A DNA stretch of 12,992 bases. Origin: an uncultured Oscillospiraceae bacterium (GTDB lineage Bacteria; Bacillota; Clostridia; Oscillospirales; Oscillospiraceae). The notes beneath the pieces are model-generated. The model did no database searches. It was not told where the DNA came from and was given only the letters and a program-made list of their open reading frames with translations. Positions 1 to 7,741 of this stretch are shown one piece after another. Every line of letters begins with the position of its first letter. Position 1 is the stretch's first letter. The translations under genes and the position numbers were made by a program. The stretch is taken from positions 1-12,992 of the forward strand of contig CAKTVL010000034.1 of the NCBI GenBank assembly GCA_934623575.1, read 5' to 3'.

Positions 1-369
1 GTGGTGGGCAACTCCGTGGAGCTGAAGAACGTGATCCTGTTCGACAACGTGCAGACGCCCCACTACAACTATGTGGGCGACAGCATCCTGGGGTATAGGT
101 CCCACATGGGCGCGGGGTCCATCACCTCTAACGTGAAGTCCGACAAGACCCACGTGGTGGTGACCGACGGCGCGGAGCGCCTGGACACCGGGCGGAAGAA
201 GGTGGGGGCCATGCTGGGCGACGGCGTGGAGATCGGCTGCAACAGCGTGCTGAACCCCGGCGCGGTGATCGGACGGGGCAGCCGGGTGTATCCGCTGTCC
301 TCGGTGCGGGGCACCGTGCCGGAGGGGAGCATCTACAAGCACAGCGGCGACATCGCCGCGCAGCGCTGA
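1..369 (+). CDS. GlmU-like left-handed beta-helix protein (UDP-GlcNAc pyrophosphorylase-related), 3' part
   Basis: The 122 visible residues form a left-handed parallel beta-helix of hexapeptide type, with turns such as VGNSVELKNVILFDNV, IGCNSVLNPGAVIGRGS and the segment GAGSITSNVKSD (about residues 37-48), which resembles the C-terminal domain of GlmU. In Clostridia, stand-alone proteins of this kind are usually annotated as UDP-N-acetylglucosamine pyrophosphorylase-related or sugar nucleotidyl/acyltransferase-like. The frame is open to the first base of the window and the GTG at position 1 sits inside a hexapeptide coil, so the gene almost certainly begins upstream and the N-terminal part is missing. 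It ends 15 bases before glmM, which makes the next enzyme of UDP-GlcNAc synthesis and supports a role in amino-sugar metabolism. Whether it is an acetyltransferase, a uridylyltransferase or a regulatory paralogue cannot be decided from this fragment. Confidence 0.8.
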   Translation: MVGNSVELKNVILFDNVQTPHYNYVGDSILGYRSHMGAGSITSNVKSDKTHVVVTDGAERLDTGRKKVGAMLGDGVEIGCNSVLNPGAVIGRGSRVYPLSSVRGTVPEGSIYKHSGDIAAQR

Positions 370-384
370 CGGGAGGAGAAGGAC

Positions 385-1770
385 ATGGGAAAGTATTTCG
401 GCACGGACGGCTTCCGGGGCGAGGCCAATGTGACGCTGACGGCGGACCACGCCTATCAGGTGGGGCGTTTTCTGGGCTGGTACTGCGGCGAGTGCAAGCG
501 CCGCAACGGCGACAGCGAGCCGGCTAAGGTGGTCATCGGCAAGGACACCCGCCGGAGCAGCTATATGTTCGAGTACGCGCTGGCCTCCGGCTTGGTGGCC
601 TCCGGCGCGGATGCGTATCTGCTGCATGTGACCACCACGCCGTCGGTGGCCTATGTGGCGCGGACGGAGGGCTTCGACTGCGGCATTATGATCTCTGCCA
701 GCCACAATCCCTTCTACGACAACGGCATCAAGCTGATCGGGCGGTCCGGCGAGAAGATGGACGAGGAGACTATCGGATTGATCGAGGACTATCTGGACGG
801 CAAGCTGAACGTATTTGGCCGGACGTGGGATACGCTGCCGCTGGCACAGCGGGAGAGCATCGGCCGGACGGTGGACTGGTCCGCGGGGCGGAACCGGTAT
901 GTGGGGTATCTCATCTCCCTGGGGATGTTCTCCTTCCGGGGCAAGAAGGTGGGGCTGGACTGCGCCAACGGCAGCGCGTGGATGATCGCCCGGAGCGTGT
1001 TTGACGCCCTGGGAGCCACCACCTGCGTCATGGGCGATGAGCCGGACGGCTTCAACATTAACAACGGCGTGGGCTCCACCCACATCGACGCGCTGCGGCG
1101 CTTTGTGGTGGAGAAGGGGCTGGACGTTGGCTTTGCCTACGACGGCGACGCGGACCGGTGCCTGGCGGTGGACGAAAAGGGCAACGTGATCACCGGCGAC
1201 CACATCCTGTACATCTGCGGACGGCACATGAAGGAGACGGGCGAGCTGCCCCACAACACGGTGGTGACCACGGTGATGTCCAACTTCGGGCTGTACCGGG
1301 CCTTCGACCGGCTGGGCATCCGCTACGCCAAGACCGCCGTGGGCGACAAGTATGTGTACGAGTACATGAACAAAAACGGCTGCGCCCTGGGCGGCGAGCA
1401 GTCGGGGCACATCATTTTCTCCAAGTACGCCTCCACCGGCGACGGCATCCTCACCAGCCTGAAGCTGATGGAGGTGATGCTGGAGCGGAAGGAGCCCATG
1501 AGCAAGCTCACCGATGGGCTGACCATCTATCCCCAGGTGCTGGAGAACGTCCGTGTCCGGGACAAGGCGGCGGCGCGGCAGGATGCCGACGTGCAGCGGG
1601 CCGTGGACGAGGTGGCCCGGCGGCTGGGCGACACCGGGCGCATCCTGGTGCGGGAATCCGGCACGGAGCCGGTGCTGCGGGTGATGGTGGAGGCGGCGGA
1701 GGACGCCGTGTGCCGCGAGTGTGTGGACCAGGTGACGGCGGTCATCCGCGGGAAGGGCCACGAGGCATAG
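385..1770 (+). CDS. glmM: Phosphoglucosamine mutase
   Basis: GlmM interconverts glucosamine-6-phosphate and glucosamine-1-phosphate in the cytoplasm, feeding UDP-GlcNAc for peptidoglycan. The 461-residue product has the full alpha-D-phosphohexomutase layout: N-terminal KYFGTDGFRG (3-12), the phosphoserine loop ISASHNP (103-109, with Ser106 the expected phosphorylated residue), the magnesium loop DGDADR (253-258), the sugar-binding GEQSGH (337-342) and the phosphate-binding RESGTEPVLRVM (423-434). Length is close to the usual 445-460. The ATG at 385 is preceded by AGGAG (374-378) with 6 bases of spacing. It follows the GlmU-like gene by 15 bases, suggesting co-transcription, and an intrinsic terminator lies directly downstream. 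The GTDGFRG and RESGTEP signatures favour GlmM over phosphomannomutase, but the substrate is inferred from family and context. Confidence 0.93.
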   Translation: MGKYFGTDGFRGEANVTLTADHAYQVGRFLGWYCGECKRRNGDSEPAKVVIGKDTRRSSYMFEYALASGLVASGADAYLLHVTTTPSVAYVARTEGFDCGIMISASHNPFYDNGIKLIGRSGEKMDEETIGLIEDYLDGKLNVFGRTWDTLPLAQRESIGRTVDWSAGRNRYVGYLISLGMFSFRGKKVGLDCANGSAWMIARSVFDALGATTCVMGDEPDGFNINNGVGSTHIDALRRFVVEKGLDVGFAYDGDADRCLAVDEKGNVITGDHILYICGRHMKETGELPHNTVVTTVMSNFGLYRAFDRLGIRYAKTAVGDKYVYEYMNKNGCALGGEQSGHIIFSKYASTGDGILTSLKLMEVMLERKEPMSKLTDGLTIYPQVLENVRVRDKAAARQDADVQRAVDEVARRLGDTGRILVRESGTEPVLRVMVEAAEDAVCRECVDQVTAVIRGKGHEA

Positions 1771-1777
1771 AGAACGG

Positions 1778-1814
1778 ATAAGGGAAGCGCTCTTGGGGCG
1801 CTCCCTTATTTTTT
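1778..1814 (+). terminator. Intrinsic terminator after glmM
   Basis: The arms ATAAGGGA-A-GCGC (1778-1790) and GCGCTCCCTTAT (1798-1809) pair over 12 base pairs with one bulged A (1786) and a 7-base loop. Six T residues run from 1809 to 1814. It ends the glmU-like/glmM transcript 8 bases after the glmM stop. The next promoter's -35 box begins two bases after the T-tract. Confidence 0.88.
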
Positions 1815-1815
1815 G

Positions 1816-1844
1816 TTGACATTCGCGGGCGATACCTATATTAT
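1816..1844 (+). promoter_or_regulatory. Sigma-A-type promoter for the trmH-dprA-topA-trmFO-plsX block
   Basis: A perfect -35 box TTGACA (1816-1821) is followed after exactly 17 bases by TATTAT (1839-1844), a 5/6 match to the -10 consensus. It lies between the glmM terminator and the AGGAGG (1862-1867) of the next gene, in locally AT-rich DNA. A start site near 1851 would leave a leader of about 25 bases. No operator or riboswitch is visible in this leader. Confidence 0.85.
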
Positions 1845-1875
1845 AAAGAATATTTAAGGGGAGGAGGGCCGCGGT

Positions 1876-2664
1876 ATGACGGAGCATATCACCAGCCGGC
1901 GCAATCCGCTGCTGGAGCAGGTACGAAAGCTGGATACGGCGGCGGCCCGGCGGAAGGCGGGGGTGTTTTTGTGCGACAGCCCCAAGCTGGTGGACGAGGC
2001 GGTGCGCCACGGCGTGGCCGTGACGTGCGTCATCGCCGCGGAGGGCGTGGCCTTCCCGGAGGGGCTGCCGGAGGAGACGCGGCGGGTCACCGTACCGGGG
2101 GACGTGATGGCGTCCATCTCGCCGCTGCCCACGCCCCAGGGACTGCTGGCTTTGTGCGCGCTGCCGGACATGGCGGCACCGGAGGCGCTGACGCCGGGGC
2201 GGTATGTGGTGCTGGACGGCGTACAGGACCCCGGCAACGTGGGGGCGGTGCTGCGGACGGCGGACGCCTTCGGCTGCACCGGGGCGCTGCTGCTGCCGGG
2301 CTGCGCCGATCCCTACGCGCTGAAAACACTGCGCGCGTCCATGGGGGCGGTGTTCCGCATGCCGCTGTACGCGGTGCGGGTGGAGGCGCTGCCGGGACTG
2401 CTGGAAAAGGCGGGGCTGCCGCTGTATGGCACGGCCCTGCGCCACGACACGGTGGATGTGCGCAGCCGGGACCTGCGGCGGTGCGCGCTGGTCATCGGCA
2501 GCGAGGGCCGGGGCGTCAGCGCGGAGGTGCTGGCGCTGTGCCATGAGACGCTGCGCATCCCCATGTCGGCCCACTGCGAGTCGCTGAACGCGGCGGCCGC
2601 GGCGGCGGTGCTGCTGTGGGAGGCCTATCGTGCGGAAGAGGGGGAGGAGACATGTCGGCACTGA
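1876..2664 (+). CDS. TrmH/SpoU-family RNA 2'-O-ribose methyltransferase
   Basis: The 262-residue product is a SPOUT-class methyltransferase that would transfer a methyl group from S-adenosylmethionine to a ribose 2'-hydroxyl in rRNA or tRNA. Residues about 1-95 are the substrate-binding domain (SRRNPLLEQV near the start, then FLCDSPKLVDEA). Residues about 108-252 are the knotted catalytic domain with all three SpoU motifs: motif 1 LDGVQDPGNVGAVLRTADAFG-type (113-133, with Asn121 and Arg127), motif 2 LVIGSEGRGVS (205-215, Glu210) and motif 3 IPMSAHCESLNAA (228-240, Ser236-Asn238). The ATG at 1876 has AGGAGG (1862-1867) 8 bases upstream and is the first gene after a strong promoter. The last 13 bases overlap dprA, so the two are likely translationally coupled. 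The target nucleotide (RlmB-like, TsnR-like or other) cannot be told from sequence, so no symbol is given. Confidence 0.88.
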   Translation: MTEHITSRRNPLLEQVRKLDTAAARRKAGVFLCDSPKLVDEAVRHGVAVTCVIAAEGVAFPEGLPEETRRVTVPGDVMASISPLPTPQGLLALCALPDMAAPEALTPGRYVVLDGVQDPGNVGAVLRTADAFGCTGALLLPGCADPYALKTLRASMGAVFRMPLYAVRVEALPGLLEKAGLPLYGTALRHDTVDVRSRDLRRCALVIGSEGRGVSAEVLALCHETLRIPMSAHCESLNAAAAAAVLLWEAYRAEEGEETCRH

Positions 2665-3872
2665 AATACTGGGTGTGGCTGACCACACTGCCGGGACTGG
2701 GGGAGCGGGCCAGGCTGCAGCTGCTGGCGCACTTCGGCTCGCCGGAGGAGATATATTTCGCCCCGGAGGGCGAGCTGCTGCTGGCGGAGGGCATCACCAA
2801 GCTGCAGGCCGCGCTGCTGGCGGACAAATCCCTGGACCGGGCGGAGCGGGTGCTGGAGGACTGCGCCAAGGACGGGCAGTTCGTGCTGACCATGGACGAC
2901 GCCGGGTATCCCGACCGGCTGCGCAGCATCTATGACCCGCCGCTGCTGCTGTACGGCAAGGGATCGCTGCCGCTGTTCGACGAGGAGGTGGCCATCACGG
3001 TGGTGGGCACCCGGTCCTGCACGCCCTACGGGGTGCGGGCGGCGTCGCAGCTGGGGTATGAGCTGGCCAAGCAGGGGGCGCTGCTGGTGTCCGGCATGGC
3101 CAAGGGCATCGACGGCGAGGCACTGCTGGGCGCCCTGCGGGCCGGGGGCTTTACCGCCGCGGTGCTGGGCGGCGGCGTGGACGTGATCTATCCGGCGGCC
3201 AACCGCCGGCTGTATGAGGACATTGCCGCCACCGGCGTGATCCTGTCGGAGTATCCGCCGGGAACGGAGCCCAAGGCGGAGCACTTCCCGGTGCGGAACC
3301 GGCTGCTCAGCGCCCTGAGCCTGGCCACGGTGGTGGTGGAGGCCCCAGAGAAGAGCGGCGCGCTGATCACCGCCGCCACGGCGCTGGAGCAGGGGCGTGA
3401 GGTCTTTGCCGTGCCGGGGCCCTTCGACGCGCCCATGAGCCGGGGCAGCAACGCGCTGATCCGGGAGGGCGCGGGGCTGGTATGCGAGGCGTGGGACGTG
3501 CTGAGCTTCTACGAGAGCCGGTTCCCCCACAAGCTGCGGCCCCTGCGCGCCAAGCTGCCGCCGCTGCCCAAGGGCGCCGCGGAGAGCGACGCGCCCGCGG
3601 CCCCTGTGGCGCAGGAGGAGAGCGCGGCCAGGGCACCGGAGCTGCCGGTGCTGGACATTTCGAAAGACCCGGCCGGACTCACCGACGATCAGATCGCGGT
3701 GCTGTCCGTGCTGAAAACGGATATACCCACACTCACCGATGACGCGGCGCTTCTGACCGATCTGCCCGTGCGCCGTGTACTGTCGGCGCTGACGGTGCTG
3801 GAGATCGACGGCTACGTCTGCCGCCAGGGAGCCAGGAGCTTCCTGCGGACGGTGGAACTCAAAAAGGAGTAA
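2652..3872 (+). CDS. dprA: DNA-processing protein DprA (Smf)
   Basis: DprA binds incoming single-stranded DNA and loads RecA during natural transformation; many non-competent bacteria also keep it. The 406-residue product has an N-terminal helix-hairpin-helix/SAM-like region (LPGLG, 13-17), then the Rossmann-like DNA-binding core: VVGTRSCTPYG (117-127), SGMAKGIDG (147-155), FPVRNRL (212-218), VEAPEKSGALITA (229-241) and VPGPFDAPMSRGSN (254-267). A Pro/Ala-rich linker (about 300-335) leads to a C-terminal winged-helix-like domain (about 341-400). The in-frame GTG at 2616 would add 12 residues deep inside the upstream gene. The ATG at 2652 is preferred because a purine-rich GGGGGAGGAG lies just ahead of it and the protein then begins like other DprA proteins. 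It overlaps the methyltransferase gene by 13 bases. The dprA-topA-trmFO order is a conserved Firmicutes arrangement. Confidence 0.92.
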   Translation: MSALKYWVWLTTLPGLGERARLQLLAHFGSPEEIYFAPEGELLLAEGITKLQAALLADKSLDRAERVLEDCAKDGQFVLTMDDAGYPDRLRSIYDPPLLLYGKGSLPLFDEEVAITVVGTRSCTPYGVRAASQLGYELAKQGALLVSGMAKGIDGEALLGALRAGGFTAAVLGGGVDVIYPAANRRLYEDIAATGVILSEYPPGTEPKAEHFPVRNRLLSALSLATVVVEAPEKSGALITAATALEQGREVFAVPGPFDAPMSRGSNALIREGAGLVCEAWDVLSFYESRFPHKLRPLRAKLPPLPKGAAESDAPAAPVAQEESAARAPELPVLDISKDPAGLTDDQIAVLSVLKTDIPTLTDDAALLTDLPVRRVLSALTVLEIDGYVCRQGARSFLRTVELKKE

Positions 3873-3880
3873 ATGACACT

Positions 3881-6427
3881 ATGGCAGCAAAGAAGAATCT
3901 GGTCATCGTGGAGTCCCCGGCCAAGGCCAAGACCATTGGCAAGTATCTGGGGCCGGACTATGTGGTGAAGGCCAGCATGGGCCACCTGCGTGACCTGCCC
4001 AAGAGTACCCTGGGCGTGGATGTGGACGGGGACTTTACCCCCAACTATCGGCCCATCAAGGGGAAAGAGGATATTATCAAGGACCTGAGGACCACCGCGG
4101 ACAAGAGCAAGACCGTCTTTCTCGCCACCGACCCGGACCGCGAGGGAGAGGCCATCAGCTGGCACCTGCAGCATCTGCTGGAGCTGCCGGAGAGCAAGGC
4201 CCAGCGGGTGACCTTCAACGAGATCACCAAAAAGGTGGTGCAGGAGTCCATCCAGCACCCCAGAGCCATCGACCAGGACCTGGTGGACGCCCAGCAGGCC
4301 CGGCGCGTGCTGGACCGCATCGTGGGTTATCAGCTCTCGCCCCTGCTGTGGAAGAAGATACGGCGGGGCCTGTCCGCCGGCCGTGTGCAGTCGGTGGCCA
4401 TCCGGCTGGTGGCCCAGCGGGAGAAGGAGATCGCGGAATTCGTACCCCAGGAGTACTGGTCCCTGGATGTGCTTTTGCAGAACCACGCGGCGGCGCCCTT
4501 CACCGCCCACTATTACGGCGAGAACGGCAAGAAGTATGAGCCAAAGGACGGGGCGGACACCCAGCGCATCGTGGAGGAGCTGAAAAAGGAGACCTTCACC
4601 GTGAAAACGGTGAAGCGCACCGATAAGCAGCGCAGCCCCACGCCGCCGTTCACCACCTCCAGCCTGCAGCAGGAGGCGTCCCGCAAGCTGAACATGACGC
4701 CCCGGCGGACCATGGCCATCGCCCAGCAGCTGTATGAGGGCGTGGACATCAGCGGAGAGGGCACCGTGGGTCTGATCACCTACATGCGTACCGACTCGCT
4801 GCGCATCTCCGACGAGGCTCAGGCCCAGGCCCGGGAGCTGATCCGGAGCCGCTACGGCGCGGCCTATTGCCCCGATGTGCCCCGCAAGTACAAGACCAAG
4901 GCCGGGGCGCAGGACGCCCACGAGGCCATCCGCCCCTCCGACCCGGCGCTGACGCCGGAGCAGGTGAAGGGCGACCTGACGCCGGAGCAGTACCGGCTGT
5001 ACCGGCTGATCTGGAGCCGTTTCCTGGCCAGCCAGATGGCCAACGCCGTGTACGACAGCATCTCGGTGGAGATCGCCGCCGGGGCCCACGCCCTGCGCTG
5101 CTCCGCCAGCAACCTGAAATTCGCCGGCTACACCGCGGTGTACGAGGAGAGCCGGGACGACGACAAGGAGGAGAAGGAATCCCCCCTGCCGCCGCTGGAG
5201 GAGGGCGAGCAGGTGACGGCCACGGACTTCAAGCCCCTGCAGCACTTCACCCAGCCGCCGGCGCGGTATACCGACGCCACGCTGATCCGCACCATGGAGG
5301 AAAACGGCATCGGCCGGCCCTCCACCTACGCGCCCACGGTGTCCACCATCCTGGACCGTGAGTACGTCATCAAGGAGGGCAAGTACCTGCGCCTGACACC
5401 CCTGGGCGGCGTGGTCAACGACCTGATGTGCCAGCGGTTCCCGGATATCGTGGATGTAAAGTTCACCGCCCGCATGGAGCAGAAGCTGGACGACGTGGAG
5501 GCGGGAGAGGTCAAGTGGAAGGACCTGATCCGCCAGTTCTATGTGCCGTTCCACGAGAACCTGGAGAAGGTGGAAAAGGACATGGAGGGCGTGTATCTGA
5601 AGGTGCCCGACGAGGTGACCGAGGAGAAGTGCGACCTCTGCGGACGGAATATGGTGGTGAAGTCCGGGCGGTTCGGGCGGTTTTTGGCCTGCCCGGGGTA
5701 TCCGGAGTGCAAATTTACCAAGCCGCTGGTGGTGGAGATGCCGGGGCGCTGCCCCAAGTGCGGCGGCCGCATTCTCAAGAAAACCAGCCGGAACGGGTAT
5801 ACCTATTACGGCTGTGACAAGTTCCCCACCTGCGACTTTATGACCTGGGACGTGCCGGTAAAGGACGACTGCCCGGTGTGCGGCAAGACCATGTTCAAAA
5901 AGGCGGGCAAGGGCTTCAATAAGCCCTTCTGCGCCAACCCGGAGTGCCCGAATTTCCTGCCGGAGGACAAGCGGGGCTATCGCCGCCGCAAGACCGCGGA
6001 GACGGCGGACAGCAACGCGGACAACAACGTGGAAGGCGCGGAAAGCAGCGCAGAAAGCACCGGAACGGGCGAGAACGCCGTCGAGGCGGCGGCAAAGCCC
6101 GCCAAGGCATCTGCGGCCAAGAAGGCCGCGACCAAAAAGACCGCTGCCAAGACCACCACGGCCAAAAAGACCGCCGCCAAGGCGGCGGAGGGCGAGACGG
6201 CGAAGAAGGCTGCCGCCAAGACCACCGCCAAGAAGGCGGCTGCCAAGACTGCGGCGGCCAAGACCGCCGCCAAGAAGGCGGATGAGACGGCGGAGGAGAA
6301 GAAGGCCGCCAAGACCACCAAGACGGCGGCCAAGACCGGCGCCAAGAGCACAGCGGCGAAATCGACCGCTAAGACGGCGGCGAAAAAGCCCGCCGCCAAG
6401 AAAACGACCAAGAAGGCGGAGGAATAA
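3881..6427 (+). CDS. topA: DNA topoisomerase I with a lysine-rich C-terminal tail
   Basis: Type IA topoisomerase that relaxes negative supercoils. The 848-residue product starts with a TOPRIM domain (IVESPAKAKTIGKYL from residue 9, with Glu11; acidic DPDRE at 84-88). The catalytic domain follows with the active-site tyrosine in GLITYMRTDS (Tyr301, with Arg303). Three tetracysteine zinc ribbons come next: Cys584/587/604/610, Cys624/627/645/651 and Cys664/667/684/689. After a polar linker (about 701-737) the protein ends in an arginine-free Lys/Ala/Thr tail to residue 848, which makes it longer than a typical Firmicutes TopA of about 690-700 residues. The ATG at 3881 has AAGGAG (3864-3869) 11 bases upstream, overlapping the dprA stop. 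An ATG at 3873 is out of frame. The stop is directly followed by the trmFO start codon. Confidence 0.96.
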   Translation: MAAKKNLVIVESPAKAKTIGKYLGPDYVVKASMGHLRDLPKSTLGVDVDGDFTPNYRPIKGKEDIIKDLRTTADKSKTVFLATDPDREGEAISWHLQHLLELPESKAQRVTFNEITKKVVQESIQHPRAIDQDLVDAQQARRVLDRIVGYQLSPLLWKKIRRGLSAGRVQSVAIRLVAQREKEIAEFVPQEYWSLDVLLQNHAAAPFTAHYYGENGKKYEPKDGADTQRIVEELKKETFTVKTVKRTDKQRSPTPPFTTSSLQQEASRKLNMTPRRTMAIAQQLYEGVDISGEGTVGLITYMRTDSLRISDEAQAQARELIRSRYGAAYCPDVPRKYKTKAGAQDAHEAIRPSDPALTPEQVKGDLTPEQYRLYRLIWSRFLASQMANAVYDSISVEIAAGAHALRCSASNLKFAGYTAVYEESRDDDKEEKESPLPPLEEGEQVTATDFKPLQHFTQPPARYTDATLIRTMEENGIGRPSTYAPTVSTILDREYVIKEGKYLRLTPLGGVVNDLMCQRFPDIVDVKFTARMEQKLDDVEAGEVKWKDLIRQFYVPFHENLEKVEKDMEGVYLKVPDEVTEEKCDLCGRNMVVKSGRFGRFLACPGYPECKFTKPLVVEMPGRCPKCGGRILKKTSRNGYTYYGCDKFPTCDFMTWDVPVKDDCPVCGKTMFKKAGKGFNKPFCANPECPNFLPEDKRGYRRRKTAETADSNADNNVEGAESSAESTGTGENAVEAAAKPAKASAAKKAATKKTAAKTTTAKKTAAKAAEGETAKKAAAKTTAKKAAAKTAAAKTAAKKADETAEEKKAAKTTKTAAKTGAKSTAAKSTAKTAAKKPAAKKTTKKAEE
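6092..6424 (+). repeat. Low-complexity coding repeat: Lys/Ala/Thr tail of TopA
   Basis: Codons for residues 738-848 of TopA are an imperfect tandem of AAG/AAA, GCC/GCG and ACC/ACG units encoding short blocks such as KKAAAKT, KTAAKK and TAKKTAAK. By my count 33 of the 111 residues are lysine, none is arginine, and only 8 are Asp or Glu, so the segment is strongly cationic. The pattern resembles histone H1-like bacterial proteins and the basic tails on some actinobacterial TopA proteins. The reading frame stays open throughout, so this is a protein extension and not a degenerate repeat. Confidence 0.85.
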
Positions 6428-7741
6428 ATGGAAGCTGTGACCGTTATCGGCGCGGGGCTGGCCGGGGCTGAGTGCGCCTGGCAGCTGGCGCAGCGGGGCA
6501 TCCCCGTGACGCTGCGGGAGATGAAGCCGGAGAAAAAGACGCCCGCCCATGTGACCGGCTATTTTGCGGAGCTGTGCTGCTCCAACTCCCTGCGGGGGGC
6601 AGGGCTGGAAAACGCCGTGGGACTGCTGAAGGAGGAGCTGCGGCGGCTGGACAGCCTGATCCTGCGGTGCGCGGACGCCACGGCGGTGCCCGCCGGGGGC
6701 GCGCTGGCGGTGGACCGGGAGGGCTTTGCCCGGATGGTCACGGAGTCAGTGCTGGGACACCCCAACATCACCATGATCCCCGGGGAGGTGACCGCTATCC
6801 CGGAGGGGAACGTGGTCATCGCCAGCGGGCCGCTGACCTCGGACGCCCTGGCGGAGGCCATCGGGGAGAAGCTGGGCGGCGGACACACGCTGAACTTCTT
6901 CGACGCGGCGGCGCCGCTGGTGACCTATGACAGCGTGGACATGGACAGCGCCTACTTTGCCAGCCGCTACGACAAGGGGACGCCGGACTATATCAACTGC
7001 CCCCTGACCCGGGAGGAGTATCAGGCCTTCTGGGCGGAGCTGGTGAAGGCGGAGGAGGCGGAGGTCCACGGCTTTGAGGACAGCGGCGTATTTGAGGGCT
7101 GCATGCCGGTGGAGGTCATGGCACGGCGGGGGGAGGACACCCTGCGCTTCGGGCCGCTGAAGCCCAGAGGACTCATCGACCCCAAGACCGGGAAGGAGCC
7201 TTACGCCGTGGTGCAGCTGCGGCGGGACAACGCCGACGGCACCATCTATAACCTGGTGGGCTTCCAGACCCACCTGAAATGGGGCGAGCAGAAGCGGGTG
7301 TTCTCCCTGATACCGGCGCTGCGGGAGGCGCAGTACCTGCGCTACGGTGTGATGCACCGGGACACCTATCTGGATTCGCCGCGGCTGCTGGACCGGTACT
7401 ACCGGCTGAAACGTGAGGAGCGCATCGTCTTTGCCGGGCAGATGACCGGCGTGGAGGGCTATGTGGAGTCCTGCGCCAGCGGCTTTTTGGCGGGGGTGGA
7501 GCTGGCCCGGCGGCTGAAGGGACAGGCACCCATCGACTTCCCCCGGGAGACGGCCATCGGCGCCCTGGGGCTGTACATCAGCAATGAGAGCGTGGCGGAC
7601 TTCCAGCCCATGAACGTGAACTTCGGCATCATCCCGCCGCTGGATCACCGGGTGAAGGGCAAGCGCAACAAGAACGCAGAGCTGAGCCAGCGGTCGCTGG
7701 CCATACTGGATACCATGAAGCAGGAGGTGCTTTCACTGTGA
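6428..7741 (+). CDS. trmFO: tRNA m5U54 methyltransferase, folate/FAD-dependent
   Basis: TrmFO (formerly Gid) forms 5-methyluridine at position 54 of the tRNA T-loop, taking the carbon from methylenetetrahydrofolate and reducing with FADH2. The 437-residue product has the N-terminal FAD dinucleotide fold VTVIGAGLAGAE (4-15), the family motif ELCCSNSLRG (48-57) and FEGCMPVEVMARRG (222-235). Cys51 in CSNS and Cys225 in GCMP fit the two cysteines important in Bacillus subtilis TrmFO. AGQMTGVEGYVES (336-348) and the C-terminal NVNFGIIPPL (396-405) are also typical, and length matches the family. The ATG at 6428 abuts the topA stop, with GGAGG (6418-6422) 5 bases upstream inside topA, so translation is probably coupled. 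Confidence 0.95.
   Translation: MEAVTVIGAGLAGAECAWQLAQRGIPVTLREMKPEKKTPAHVTGYFAELCCSNSLRGAGLENAVGLLKEELRRLDSLILRCADATAVPAGGALAVDREGFARMVTESVLGHPNITMIPGEVTAIPEGNVVIASGPLTSDALAEAIGEKLGGGHTLNFFDAAAPLVTYDSVDMDSAYFASRYDKGTPDYINCPLTREEYQAFWAELVKAEEAEVHGFEDSGVFEGCMPVEVMARRGEDTLRFGPLKPRGLIDPKTGKEPYAVVQLRRDNADGTIYNLVGFQTHLKWGEQKRVFSLIPALREAQYLRYGVMHRDTYLDSPRLLDRYYRLKREERIVFAGQMTGVEGYVESCASGFLAGVELARRLKGQAPIDFPRETAIGALGLYISNESVADFQPMNVNFGIIPPLDHRVKGKRNKNAELSQRSLAILDTMKQEVLSL

Noticed and set aside
1815..1875. Possible riboswitch or leader element before the methyltransferase gene
   Set aside because: The leader is only about 25 bases after the predicted start site and shows no stem-loop beyond the glmM terminator upstream of the promoter.
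2625..3530. A 301-codon minus-strand frame opposite dprA
   Set aside because: It mirrors the real dprA reading frame, with no ribosome binding site logic or known motif, and is biased in composition as expected of a shadow frame.
6092..6424. Possible CRISPR-like or minisatellite array
   Set aside because: The repeats are short, imperfect and in frame, with no uniform spacers. They are fully explained by the Lys/Ala/Thr tail of TopA.
3812..6550. A 912-codon open frame on the minus strand opposite topA
   Set aside because: Its translation is low-complexity Leu/Gly/Arg/His-rich sequence with no recognisable domain. It arises because the GC-rich codon positions of topA, especially the AAG/GCC/ACC tail, avoid stop codons on the other strand. 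TopA itself has every catalytic motif.
6746..7648. A 300-codon minus-strand frame opposite trmFO
   Set aside because: Same GC-driven shadow effect. TrmFO on the plus strand has a full set of family motifs.
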